Shown here: positions 1-8,791 of the stretch, piece by piece
Position numbering within the stretch: position 1 is the stretch's first letter
Layout of the letters: each line of letters opens with the position of its first letter
NCBI GenBank assembly: GCA_965215755.1
Contig: OZ244119.1
Location: 3,534,001 to 3,598,000, forward strand
Reading direction: 5' to 3'
DNA from: Tectiglobus sp965215755
Lineage (GTDB): Bacteria; Pseudomonadota; Alphaproteobacteria; Rhizobiales; Hyphomicrobiaceae
DNA: 64,000 bases
The notes under the pieces: generated by a model
What the model was told of the DNA's origin: nothing
Database searches by the model: none
Seen by the model: only the letters and a program-made list of their open reading frames with translations
Position numbers and translations under genes: made by a program

Positions 1-317
1 AAGAAGTAGAGCAGTCGCCCTTTCATGCGGCCCAGGATGATTTCCATCCTGACGTGGCCTCCGAGGCGCTGCGTATACGAAATAGCCACAAACGCAAAGA
101 CGGTCATCGCCATTTCGATCCAGTCCACATAACCTGGAACCGGGATGCTGAGCAGCTTGCGACCGAACACCTGGTAGGTGCCGATCAGCATGATCGCCAT
201 GATCACCAGTGCTGCAATGAGATTGAGAAATTTCTCGACCTGGAAGAAAGCTTCGTCGACGCCCTTGAGCATACGTGCTCCAGGCGAGAGTTCAGAGGGA
301 CTGTCCATCGCACTCAT
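1..317 (-). CDS. dctQ: TRAP transporter small permease (DctQ family), 3'-truncated by window edge
   Basis: Reading the minus strand from an ATG at 317 gives 105 codons open to the window edge. The peptide begins MSAMDSPSELSPGARMLKG and holds two hydrophobic segments, one around residues 31-50 (LIAALVIMAIMLIGTYQVFG) and one around 63-78 after PVPGYVDWIE. A tract like GGHVRMEIILGRM follows, typical of DctQ small permeases. The family is the four-helix inner-membrane subunit of tripartite ATP-independent transporters, working with a large permease (DctM, expected beyond the left edge) and a periplasmic receptor. The receptor gene dctP lies directly upstream in the same orientation, with a terminator-like hairpin in the 77-bp gap. 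Only the N-terminal half is visible. Confidence 0.85.
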   Translation of the reverse strand, partial: MSAMDSPSELSPGARMLKGVDEAFFQVEKFLNLIAALVIMAIMLIGTYQVFGRKLLSIPVPGYVDWIEMAMTVFAFVAISYTQRLGGHVRMEIILGRMKGRLLYF

Positions 318-344
318 TTGCCAGTTGTGGATTTGGATAGGTCT

Positions 345-382
345 TGAAAAAATCGGGCCGCCCGAAGGCAGCCCGATCTTTG
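345..382 (-). terminator. Terminator-like hairpin between dctP and dctQ
   Basis: On the minus strand a stem of about 11 bp (ATCGGGCTGCC pairing with GGCGGCCCGAT, one internal mismatch) closes a TTCG tetraloop and is followed by six T residues. This is the form of a rho-independent terminator. It sits just after the dctP stop and before dctQ, so it probably makes the receptor mRNA more abundant than that of the permease, or protects its 3' end. Confidence 0.75.
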
Positions 383-394
383 TGCCAGAGGCGC

Positions 395-1447
395 TTATTT
401 CGCTCCAGCTGTCTTCATGACGAGGTCAAGAAGTTCCTGAGCTGGAATTTTGCCCTTGTTGTCAGCGACCCATTTTTCCCAAACAGGCTTTCCTGCAACC
501 TTACGGAACTCGACCATTTGATCATCAGGAATTTTGATCATCTTGACCTTGCTGTCAGGCTTGCTCCACTTCGCCTCGTTTGCCTTATCTTTCTCGATGT
601 AGGCAGAGTCAATGGCTTTGTAGGCACCGTCTTTCAGCTCATCCAGCAGTTTCTTGTACTGCTCAGGAAGCTTGGCGTAGGCGTCTGTGTTGAACACTGT
701 CGGGCAGTTCACAGTGCCGAGCTTCATGTTGGTTGTGACCCAGTCAGCAACTTCGTCGAGCTTGTAAGCTGCGAACGTGTAGCTGTATGGGAAGCCAATC
801 GCGTCAACAGTTCCGCGAGCCAGAGCTGTATAAGTTTCAGAAGCTGGCATCGTTGATGGGGTTGCACCGATCAAGCGTGCAGCTGCACCCATACCGCCAA
901 GTGCGCGGAGGCGCTTGCCTTTGAAGTCAGCAACTGATTTTGGCTGTGCGCCTTTGCCCATGTACTCGTACTGCGGCAATGGGTTTGACATGTAGAGGCG
1001 CGCTTTCCACTTACCGAGCGCCTTTGCAGAAGATGGGTGCGCGTAAACAGCGTCGTGGACCCGACGAACCGTATCAAAATCGCCGATCGGCAGGAACGGC
1101 AGATCGAGCACGTTCAGCGGACGGTTCTTGCCTGGGTGGTAAGCTGCACAGAAGGTTGCTGCTTCGAATGCGCCAATGCTGAGGTTGTCGAGGTTTTGCT
1201 TACTCTTGGAGAGCTGCTCACCATAGTAGAGGCGGATGTTAAAGTTGCCGCCGGTGCGCTTACTCGCTTCAGCGGAAACATACTCCATTCCTTCGGTGAA
1301 GGCGCGGCGCTTGCCCCAGAGAGACAGCTTCCAGTTGACCTTTGGACCTTTGACGTCCTGCGCGCCGGCTGCCGTCGTGTAGGCAACCGGACCAGCGAAT
1401 GCTAGCGCGGCCGCACTCGCGAGAAGGGTAAATTTTAAACCTTTCAC
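395..1447 (-). CDS. dctP: TRAP transporter substrate-binding protein (DctP family)
   Basis: A 350-residue protein of usual length for DctP periplasmic receptors. Residues 1-29 form a signal peptide (MKGLKFTLLASAAALAFAG then an alanine-rich cleavage zone near TTAAGAQ). The mature part has DctP features: a YYGEQLSKSKQNLDNL segment, DLPFLPIGDF, and the tract FKGKRLRALGGMGAAARLIG followed by STMPASETYTALARGTVDA, which in the family contacts the carboxylate of the ligand. It delivers an organic acid to the DctQM permease. The start is GTG with AAGGGAG upstream. The substrate cannot be told from sequence; neighbouring acyl-CoA dehydrogenase and oxygenase genes hint at an organic or aromatic acid (inference). 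Confidence 0.93.
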   Translation of the reverse strand: MKGLKFTLLASAAALAFAGPVAYTTAAGAQDVKGPKVNWKLSLWGKRRAFTEGMEYVSAEASKRTGGNFNIRLYYGEQLSKSKQNLDNLSIGAFEAATFCAAYHPGKNRPLNVLDLPFLPIGDFDTVRRVHDAVYAHPSSAKALGKWKARLYMSNPLPQYEYMGKGAQPKSVADFKGKRLRALGGMGAAARLIGATPSTMPASETYTALARGTVDAIGFPYSYTFAAYKLDEVADWVTTNMKLGTVNCPTVFNTDAYAKLPEQYKKLLDELKDGAYKAIDSAYIEKDKANEAKWSKPDSKVKMIKIPDDQMVEFRKVAGKPVWEKWVADNKGKIPAQELLDLVMKTAGAK

Positions 1448-1856
1448 GATGAGTATTCTCCCTTGTTGTGCTTAAGTTTATTGACACCTGCGCATCGTTG
1501 CACAGGGATTACGGATATGCACGACCTTAGTCTAACGTCGCATATGACGACATGCCAACCAAAAATTTCTGATGTTCAAGGTCCGTCCGGCGACAAGAAC
1601 ATAGAATCGCGGTCGTGATATTGTGATGCTTACGAAGTTTGGCAGAAGCAAGATAGGTTTTCCTCTTTTTTACTCAAAGTCTTGTGGGTATTAGTCTTGG
1701 TTCGATCGCCACAATACCTGCGTAATTCTTGTGCATGCTGATAAAGCAGTTATAAGATTGAGAGTTATGCGGATTGGCGCTTTGGCGTCAGGGCGGGCAA
1801 GGTATTGGCGTGGTGATCCTCGTCCATGAACCTCCAACTGGGGCTACAGCTATCCG
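1448..1856. other. Divergent intergenic region
   Basis: No convincing gene. It separates the leftward dctPQ transcript from the rightward acyl-CoA dehydrogenase gene and must hold both promoters. I see no clear sigma-70 boxes or long inverted repeat. Confidence 0.4.
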
Positions 1857-3002
1857 ATGATCCGCGATCCTGATTCATTCCAGAGCCTGATTGATGCAAC
1901 GCGTAGTTTCGTCCGTGATGTTGCCATACCCAACGAAGATCGTGTCGAGGCAGAAGACAAAGTCCCTGACGATGTGGTTCAGGCGATGCGGGATCTGGGA
2001 TCGTTTGGATGGAGTATTCCAGAGGAATTCGGCGGCAGCGGATTGACCAGCGAGGAATTGGCCCTCGCGTTTCTTGAACTAACACAATGCTCAGTCGCCT
2101 ACAGGGTCATTGGTGCGCAGAATGCCGGTATCGGGTCAGAGTGCATTATTCGTGATGGGACAGACGAGCAAAAGCGAACGTATCTGCCGCGGCTGGCTTC
2201 TGGTGAATCAATTGGCTGTCTTGCTCTCACAGAGCCGCATGCCGGTTCCGATGCGACGGCACTGAGCACCCGCGCCGATCTCCAGCCAGACGGCACTTAT
2301 CAGATCAACGGTCACAAGCACTACATTACTCTTGCACCGATCGCTGACGTGTTCGCGGTGTTTGCGCGAACCGATGACAAGAAACGCGGTGGTTCCGGAA
2401 TTACGGCCTTCATTATTGAACGCGGGACGCCCGGTCTGTCGACCAGTGATTCAACGCCAAAGATGGGGCAGGAAGGTGCGCCAATCGGCGAGATTTTCCT
2501 CAAGGACTGCGTGGTGCCTGCAAGTGCGATCATTGGTGGTGAGCCCGGCCAAGGGTTCCGAACCGTCATGAAAGCGCTGAACAAGCAGCGTATCAACTTA
2601 TCCGCGCTGTCAACCGGCCCGGCCATTCGCATGCTCGGCGATGCGGTTGCCTACACCAAGGAACGTGAGCAGTTCGGAAAGCCGATTGCGGAGTATCAGT
2701 TGGTGCAGGCGATGTTGGCAGAATGCAAAGTTGAGATTGAAGCTGCGCGGGCCTTGATCCTGGAGACGGCGCGCAAGCGGGATCGTGGTGAAGATGTCAC
2801 GATGGATGTCTCTCTGTGCAAATACTACTCAACAGAGATGTGTGGGCGCGTGGCGGACCGGGTTGTGCAGATCTTTGGCGGACAGGGGTATGTGAAAGGG
2901 CGCGGTATCGAGCGTTTCTATCGTGATGTCCGAGCCTTCCGCATTTACGAGGGCACCAGCCAGATTCACTTGCTCAATATCGCCAAGCGGCTACTGGCTT
3001 GA
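1857..3002 (+). CDS. Acyl-CoA dehydrogenase
   Basis: A 381-residue protein of standard acyl-CoA dehydrogenase length. The helical N-terminal domain is followed by the FAD/substrate signature LALTEPHAGSDATALSTRA (about residues 121-139) and the second signature near the C-terminus, QIFGGQGYVKGRGIERFYRD. The expected catalytic base is Glu365 in YEGTSQIHLLNIAKRLL. It oxidises an acyl-CoA to the 2-enoyl-CoA and passes electrons to ETF. It stands alone between a divergent TRAP operon and a convergent monooxygenase gene. Chain-length preference cannot be read from sequence. The ATG at 1857 has no strong ribosome-binding site, so the exact start is less certain than the family. Confidence 0.93.
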   Translation: MIRDPDSFQSLIDATRSFVRDVAIPNEDRVEAEDKVPDDVVQAMRDLGSFGWSIPEEFGGSGLTSEELALAFLELTQCSVAYRVIGAQNAGIGSECIIRDGTDEQKRTYLPRLASGESIGCLALTEPHAGSDATALSTRADLQPDGTYQINGHKHYITLAPIADVFAVFARTDDKKRGGSGITAFIIERGTPGLSTSDSTPKMGQEGAPIGEIFLKDCVVPASAIIGGEPGQGFRTVMKALNKQRINLSALSTGPAIRMLGDAVAYTKEREQFGKPIAEYQLVQAMLAECKVEIEAARALILETARKRDRGEDVTMDVSLCKYYSTEMCGRVADRVVQIFGGQGYVKGRGIERFYRDVRAFRIYEGTSQIHLLNIAKRLLA

Positions 3003-3096
3003 CCAGCGAGACATAGAATACGAGTGCTGCTCTGGCAGGGAGGAAGGCCCGTTTGGAGTGCGATCGCTACTGGCCGCTGTATTCCTCCAATGGGAT

Positions 3097-4746
3097 CTAC
3101 TTGAAACTGATCTCGCTATATCCGCCGTTTGCGACCCGGTCGCACCACGCGCGGTACTCCGGAGCTGTGCCGCTGTAGCGGACCAGCCGTCGGACTTGCT
3201 TACCATCGACGTTCATATTGACGCCCGTCATCCATGAGTCGATGTCGTTGGCGAGCAGGCCTTCGGCTTTCTGGCGGACAAAGTCTGTCCAGTCTTCCAT
3301 GGCTTGTGGTGTTGCGTCGGCATAGGTCAGCTCGCGCCCACCCATATGTTGGATGAGATCGCGGACCCACTCGACATTGTATTCCATGCTGCGCGGATTG
3401 TTGCCGAGGGCTGTGTGCGGACCGAGGATCATGAACATGTTCGGAAATTGCTCGACCATCATGCCAACGAATGTCGTCGGCCCTTCGCCCCAGGTTTCGA
3501 CCAGCCGCTGACCATTTGTGCCGCGAATATCGATCCGGTCGAAACTGCCGGTCACAGCATCAAAACCAGTCGCATAGACAATGATGTCAAACTCGTAGTC
3601 GGTGGATGTTGTTCTAAGGCCGTTCTCCGTGATCCGCTCGATGGGTGTCTCAAGCATGCTGATCAGTTCGACATTGGATTGATTGTAGACTTCGTAATAG
3701 TGGGTTTCTTGCGGGACGCGGCGTGTCCCGAAGCCGTGGTCTTTCGGGATCAATAGTTCGGCCAGCCGTTGATCCTTGACACGTCCTCGAATTTTATCGG
3801 CGACGAAATCCGACAACAGCTTGTTGGCTTCGGGATTGACAAGGACATCTCGGAAATTGCCCTGCCAGATACCGAAGCCTTTGCCGCGATATAAGCTTTC
3901 CCAGAAGGCGTTGCGCTCTTCATCTGAGACTTCGAAGGTTCCACGTGGATCGACCGAATGGACAAAGCAAGCGGTGGTGTTGCGACAATGTTCGAACAAC
4001 TCCGCGTAGCCGGCACGGATGGTATCCATCTCTTGCTTGGCGATCGGGCCATTGTTGAGTGGCGTGCACCAGTTGGGCCGGCGCTGGAAAACTGTCAAAT
4101 GGGCGGCGACCTTGGCCACTTCCTGAATGGTTTGGACACCGCTGGCGCCGGTGCCGATTACGGCAACACGCTTGTTGGCAAAGTCAATCGGTTCCTTCGG
4201 CCAAAGACCGGTATGGAATGACGGGCCTTTGAAGTCCTCCATACCATCGAACCTTGGCATCGTCGGTGCCGAAAGCGCACCGATGGCGGTGATCAGAAAT
4301 CGGCATGTGAACTCGCCTTCGTCGTCAGTGCGCAGATGCCAATAGTGACCATCGTCATTGAAATGCGCTGCAGCGACACGCGTTGAAAACTGAATGTCCT
4401 TTTTCAGATCAAACTTGTCGGCAACGTAATTGAGATAGCGCTCGGTCTCAGGCTGTCCGGCGAAGTGTTCCGACCAGTCCCACTCGTCGAGGACCTCTTG
4501 CGAGAACGAGTAGCCGTAGGAGTAGCTCTCGGAGTCAAATCGGGCACCCGGATAGCGGTTCCAGTACCACGTTCCTCCGACGCCGGTTCCCATTTCGAGA
4601 ACGCGTACCCGGAGGCCGATTTCACGGAGGCGGTAGAGTTGGTAAAGACCTGAAATACCGGCACCGATCACAATGGCGTCGTAATCCAAGTGTTGCTGCT
4701 GGTTGCCTTGTACCGCAGCAGCGCTTGGTCCAGGTGATAGCTGCAT
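3097..4746 (-). CDS. Flavin-containing monooxygenase, Baeyer-Villiger type
   Basis: A 549-residue class B flavoprotein monooxygenase. It has an FAD-binding GAGISG (28-33), the segment GVGGTWYWNRYPGARFDSES (55-74) conserved in Baeyer-Villiger enzymes, the BVMO fingerprint FKGPSFHTGLWP (172-183, pattern FxGxxxHxxxW-P) and a second Rossmann motif GTGASG (198-203) for NADPH. Such enzymes insert oxygen next to a carbonyl (ketone to ester or lactone) or oxygenate heteroatoms. It is convergent with the acyl-CoA dehydrogenase and upstream of an enolase-superfamily gene in the same direction. A second member of the family lies at 50.8 kb. Natural substrate unknown. Confidence 0.92.
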   Translation of the reverse strand: MQLSPGPSAAAVQGNQQQHLDYDAIVIGAGISGLYQLYRLREIGLRVRVLEMGTGVGGTWYWNRYPGARFDSESYSYGYSFSQEVLDEWDWSEHFAGQPETERYLNYVADKFDLKKDIQFSTRVAAAHFNDDGHYWHLRTDDEGEFTCRFLITAIGALSAPTMPRFDGMEDFKGPSFHTGLWPKEPIDFANKRVAVIGTGASGVQTIQEVAKVAAHLTVFQRRPNWCTPLNNGPIAKQEMDTIRAGYAELFEHCRNTTACFVHSVDPRGTFEVSDEERNAFWESLYRGKGFGIWQGNFRDVLVNPEANKLLSDFVADKIRGRVKDQRLAELLIPKDHGFGTRRVPQETHYYEVYNQSNVELISMLETPIERITENGLRTTSTDYEFDIIVYATGFDAVTGSFDRIDIRGTNGQRLVETWGEGPTTFVGMMVEQFPNMFMILGPHTALGNNPRSMEYNVEWVRDLIQHMGGRELTYADATPQAMEDWTDFVRQKAEGLLANDIDSWMTGVNMNVDGKQVRRLVRYSGTAPEYRAWCDRVANGGYSEISFK

Positions 4747-4888
4747 TGACTGCCTGCCTTAGAGTGGGTGATGCGTTTCGAGCAAACCTAAGAGACTCAG
4801 TAGAGCATACGCAAGGTGTCACGATCAGAAGACGGATCGCTTGGTGATGAAGTGGTGATAGTTGGACGGGCTGCTCCCGTACAACGTT

Positions 4889-6004
4889 CTAAGCAACAGT
4901 TTTCACCCGGCATTTGTTTGCCATGTCCTGATTGAGTTCGAGACCGAGACCCGGCGCCGACGGTGCTTTCAAATAGATGCCGTCGTCGTGGGCGACCTCC
5001 TGCATGGTATTGGCGAATAGCTCACCCTGAAAAGCGAGAAGCGCATTGTCCGGCATGAAGTATTCGATCCACTGCACGTTCGGCAGCCCGGCCGCCATGT
5101 GAAGATGGACGTGCTGGAGGTTCCAGGGAGACACCGGGACACTGTTGGCTGTCGCCAGAGCATGCAGTTCCAGCCATGGTGTTATGCCGCCTGCCACCAT
5201 CGCATTCGGCTGAACGATATCGACTCCAGCTGAGATCAGAGCGTCAAATTCTATCGGTCCTACATTCTGTTCCCCGCCCACAATGTAAGTCGCACCAGCT
5301 CGGTCGCGAATGCGGCTGTACCCGGTCATGTCATGAGGCGGTACGGGCTCTTCAAGCCAGTATACATCGTATGGTTCCCAGACCTTGAGTTGTTGGATTG
5401 CGGTATCGACATCCCAGGTGCCGTTGACGTCGACCATGAGGCGAACGTCCGGTCCAATCGCGGTTCGGACATGGCGGACCCGATCGGTTGCCTCGGAGAG
5501 CGAGACGAATGTTGCCGAGCCTCGGATTTTGAGTGCCCGATGGCCAGCAGCGACGTACTCGGCTGCCCGCTCGGCGAGCTCTTCTGGTGGTAGGTGGTGC
5601 GCACAGTTGGCGTATGTTGGCACTTCTTCTGAGTACTTTCCGAGGAGCTTGGCGATGGGAACGCCGGCTGCTTTGCCTTTGATGTCCCAGAGCGCAAAAT
5701 CGACGGCAGCGAGTGCGGTGCGCATCATGCCGTCACCACCGCGCCGTGGTGCAGCCTCCCAATAGAGTTCCTTCCAAATGTCGGCGTTGCAGTTGGGATC
5801 CTTGCCGAGCAAGCGAGGCCGGAGAAGATCCAGGATCATCTTTGTGACGATATCGCCTGTCTTTGAGGGTGCGCTTGCGAAACCGATGCCTGTTGGGCCG
5901 CCATCCGTTTCGATTTCAATAATCTGGATCTCGGCGCTGTAATCGGTCCCGCCGGCTTCAGGGGGGCGCCGGTATTGTGCAACTTTGACATCGGTGATCT
6001 GCAT
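4889..6004 (-). CDS. Mandelate racemase/muconate lactonizing enzyme family protein
   Basis: A 371-residue enolase-superfamily protein. The capping domain is about residues 1-125, followed by a TIM barrel. Metal-ligand residues are visible as Asp192 (VDVNGTW), Glu218 (WLEEPV) and Glu245 (GGEQN). Lys159 in ALKIRG is placed like the general base of the MLE/mandelate racemase groups, and a His-rich stretch (HVHLHM, 298-303) occupies the C-terminal barrel. The enzymes abstract a proton alpha to a carboxylate, giving sugar-acid dehydration, racemisation or cycloisomerisation. The exact reaction is not assignable. The gene is 142 bp upstream of the monooxygenase in the same orientation and may be co-transcribed with it. 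Confidence 0.9.
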   Translation of the reverse strand: MQITDVKVAQYRRPPEAGGTDYSAEIQIIEIETDGGPTGIGFASAPSKTGDIVTKMILDLLRPRLLGKDPNCNADIWKELYWEAAPRRGGDGMMRTALAAVDFALWDIKGKAAGVPIAKLLGKYSEEVPTYANCAHHLPPEELAERAAEYVAAGHRALKIRGSATFVSLSEATDRVRHVRTAIGPDVRLMVDVNGTWDVDTAIQQLKVWEPYDVYWLEEPVPPHDMTGYSRIRDRAGATYIVGGEQNVGPIEFDALISAGVDIVQPNAMVAGGITPWLELHALATANSVPVSPWNLQHVHLHMAAGLPNVQWIEYFMPDNALLAFQGELFANTMQEVAHDDGIYLKAPSAPGLGLELNQDMANKCRVKTVA

Positions 6005-6341
6005 ATTGGCTCCAGCCTGGATTTGTTTCCCACGTTATGCCTGATCGATGTCGGGCAAAGCAAACTTGTGTCGGGTGTCCCTGCAACTTAACGGCAGATA
6101 AGGCATATCATCCTGATGAGCATTGAATTTGCTACCGATATTGCGATATGAACCGCTCCCATGGCAGTTACATTTGTAGTTTTTACAGCATGTTAAGTGC
6201 GATATGTTGTGATTTGGCGGAAACTTTGCCGCGTTGCGTATACGAGCATTTCCCAAGTTTTAAAGAGTAGCGTGCATGCCGCATCGGCTTAAGTCAGCGG
6301 ATGCTCATCCCACCCTATGAACGAGGTTTGCAGATCAGCTC
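6005..6341. other. Divergent intergenic region
   Basis: This lies between the leftward enolase-superfamily gene and rightward trkH. No gene is supported. The centre (about 6110-6260) is AT-richer than its surroundings, as expected for promoters, but no defined operator is visible. Confidence 0.4.
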
Positions 6342-7787
6342 GTGGTTCAGCTTCGACCAATAGTGCTCACGCTTGGGCTCGTGCTTTGCGCGATCGCTGC
6401 AACGATGGTGTTGCCGGCAATTGTGGATATTGCCGACAATGAGCCGGGTTGGCGCGTATTTCTGGCCTCGGCTGTCTTTACGTTCTTTATTGGCGGTCTG
6501 ATGTTGCTGGTCTCATACAATGACCAGCCAATGGAACTCGGCATCAAGGAAGGCTTCGTCCTCACCACCTTCATCTGGGTGTTTGTCGCTGCCTTTGCTG
6601 CGGTTCCGTTTGTTGGGCAGGGCCTGCCTTATACAGATGCGTTTTTTGAGTCGATGTCGGGGCTCACGACAACTGGCGCGACGGTTCTTGTTCCACTTGA
6701 TTCGCTGCCGCGTGGCATTCTTCTTTGGCGCTCAATTCTCCAAGGCCTCGGTGGACTTGGTATTGTCGTGACGGCTCTGATCATCCTGCCGTTCCTACGG
6801 GTCGGTGGTATGCAGCTGTTCCAGACGGAAAGCTCTGACCGATCCGAAAAAGTCTTGCCACGTGCTTTGGAACTGGTGACGGCGACAGCCGGTATCTATG
6901 CGGCACTTATTGTTGCGTGCATCATTACCTATATGGCGCTTGGCATGACGGCCTTTGATGCGATCAACCACGGCCTCACGACGGTTGCGACCGCCGGGTT
7001 TTCAACCCACGATAAGAGCTTTGGTTTCTGGCAAAGCCCCGCGCTGCACTGGGCGTGTATTGTTTTCATGATTCTGGGTGCTCTGCCGTTTGTCGTGTTT
7101 ATTCGGATGTTGCGCGGTGAACCGTCAGCGTTGTGGCGGGATACGCAGGTGCGCGGGTTTTTAGCGTTTCTTGTGACTATCTGCGTGATCGTCTCGCTTT
7201 GGTTGAGCGCGTCACGTGATATGCCTCTGAGTGAAGCCTTTCGGCTTGCAACATTCAACGTGACTTCGATCATCACGACAACAGGGTACTCTTCTGGCGA
7301 CTATACGGCCTGGGGATCATTTGCCGTTGGTTTGTTCTTTCTTCTGATGTTCATCGGAGGCTGCTCGGGCTCGACCTGCGGCGGCATCAAGATCTATCGG
7401 CTGCAAGTTGCAGGCGCCCTGACCCGAAGCCATTTCCTCCATCTGATGAGCCCCAATCGCGTGGTGACGTTGACGTATAACGAACGGCGCCTGCCCGACG
7501 ACGTTCCGTTTTCGGTGATTGCGTTTCTTGCGATTTACATGACGACGGTCGGTGTCTTCACGGTGATATTGAGCGCGCTTGGTCTTGATCTGACAACGTC
7601 ATTGTCGGCGGCTGCCAGTGCCGTTGGAAACGTTGGTCCGGGGCTCGGGGAATTCATTGGCCCAGCCGGTAATTACTCGAGCCTTCCGGCAACTGCGAAG
7701 TGGATTTTGTCGTTTGCGATGCTGCTCGGGCGTCTTGAATTGTTCACCGTTCTGGTGCTGCTGCGACCGGAGTTCTGGCGGAGCTAA
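6342..7787 (+). CDS. trkH: TrkH family potassium uptake protein
   Basis: A 481-residue, strongly hydrophobic protein with about ten transmembrane segments, the normal size for TrkH/KtrB K+ channels-transporters. The pore-loop filters of the four M1-P-M2 repeats can be followed: SGLTTTGATV (first), TTVATAGFSTHD (second), TSIITTTGYSSGDY (third) and SAVGNVGPGLGE (fourth). The tract GGCSGSTCGGIKIYR after the third loop is also family-typical. It imports K+ across the inner membrane, normally with the cytosolic regulator TrkA, which is not in this window. The best start is GTG at 6342. Its last 4 bases overlap the stop of the convergent UGSC-associated gene. Confidence 0.95.
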   Translation: MVQLRPIVLTLGLVLCAIAATMVLPAIVDIADNEPGWRVFLASAVFTFFIGGLMLLVSYNDQPMELGIKEGFVLTTFIWVFVAAFAAVPFVGQGLPYTDAFFESMSGLTTTGATVLVPLDSLPRGILLWRSILQGLGGLGIVVTALIILPFLRVGGMQLFQTESSDRSEKVLPRALELVTATAGIYAALIVACIITYMALGMTAFDAINHGLTTVATAGFSTHDKSFGFWQSPALHWACIVFMILGALPFVVFIRMLRGEPSALWRDTQVRGFLAFLVTICVIVSLWLSASRDMPLSEAFRLATFNVTSIITTTGYSSGDYTAWGSFAVGLFFLLMFIGGCSGSTCGGIKIYRLQVAGALTRSHFLHLMSPNRVVTLTYNERRLPDDVPFSVIAFLAIYMTTVGVFTVILSALGLDLTTSLSAAASAVGNVGPGLGEFIGPAGNYSSLPATAKWILSFAMLLGRLELFTVLVLLRPEFWRS

Positions 7788-8782
7788 AGCACTCGTAGTG
7801 GTCTTGTGACAGTACGGGTTCCGCCGCCCCATGGCGGCAGTACGGTCATCTTTGTTCCGGGCCCGCCGGTGACGATGATGATGATGTCGTCCGGGCTCGC
7901 TGCGATCGGACCTGCCCCCATGCCTTCGGCCTTTTCATAGATGTAGGATTGGATTTGCAGAAGGGTCCAGTTGCGGGTTGCGATCAGGGCCGCAAGTTCT
8001 GGCGGCAGAAGAAGGATCTGCTCGCCGATGTCAGGTTTACGTGCGCCGCCGCCCACCAACCATGCTGCGTGCATGGCTTGAATAACCGGGTCAAGAATGG
8101 CCTCCGGGGTATCCCAATTGCCATCGTGATGTGAGGGAAGGACTTCGATGGTGCCCGAGATGCCAAGCACCGTGACGGAGTTCTCGCCAGGAGGTATGCT
8201 GGCGCGGGACAGGAGCGATGGGAACGGCGATGTTGGATCTTCGCTGAAGCAAAAACTATATTTGCCGGGCTGGCCCATCGTGGCCATGTCGCCTGTGCCG
8301 CTGCGCATTCCGCCAATGTTCCGCAGTACAAGTGAGATTGCGCGGCCAATGGTTGCGTTTGCTGGGTTGCCGGGCCCCAGGCAATTGATGCCATGACGCA
8401 CGTCGAGGTCCTCGGCGACCGGTCCGTGGATCACTGTCGCGACCGCGGGGGAGCCTGTGGTCGTCGCAAGGCCGAGCAAGTTGAATGTCTCGTCAAGACA
8501 GGCCTGTGCGGCAGTGAGAACGACAGGGAGCGCGCCGCTCCTGCCACCAGCCATAACGCAGTTGTAGGCAACAGTTGCTGGCGTGAGTTCGCCGAACATT
8601 GGCGGCATATGACCGAACGGTGTGTCGGGTTCGGCCACATCCTCCAGCATCGCCGACAACCGATCTGCTGTCGGTGGGACCAACGGTAGTCCATCTGAAA
8701 GGTCGGCTTTGATCAGGGTGGATTGCGCCTCCTCCAGGCGGACGGCGTCATCGAATAACGGCCAGTTCCCAGGGTAACTCAT
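7784..8782 (-). CDS. UGSC-operon protein B, unknown function (paralogue of upstream gene)
   Basis: A 332-residue soluble protein with no signal peptide. It is clearly paralogous to the upstream neighbour: both share an INC near mid-protein, then (A)NAxIGRAxxLxxxNIGG, then a GxPGKYxFCFxE motif, and both end with a GGPG...LP/IP block (here VTGGPGTKMTVLPPWGG). The conserved cysteines in INCLG and FCFSED could be redox or ligand residues. I do not recognise an established enzymatic family. It is the last gene of a three-gene operon headed by the UGSC selenoprotein; the gap to the previous stop is only 9 bases, which suggests translational coupling. It probably works with, or is a substrate of, the selenoprotein (inference). 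Confidence 0.8.
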   Translation of the reverse strand: MSYPGNWPLFDDAVRLEEAQSTLIKADLSDGLPLVPPTADRLSAMLEDVAEPDTPFGHMPPMFGELTPATVAYNCVMAGGRSGALPVVLTAAQACLDETFNLLGLATTTGSPAVATVIHGPVAEDLDVRHGINCLGPGNPANATIGRAISLVLRNIGGMRSGTGDMATMGQPGKYSFCFSEDPTSPFPSLLSRASIPPGENSVTVLGISGTIEVLPSHHDGNWDTPEAILDPVIQAMHAAWLVGGGARKPDIGEQILLLPPELAALIATRNWTLLQIQSYIYEKAEGMGAGPIAASPDDIIIIVTGGPGTKMTVLPPWGGGTRTVTRPLRVL

Positions 8783-8791
8783 GGCTGCCGC

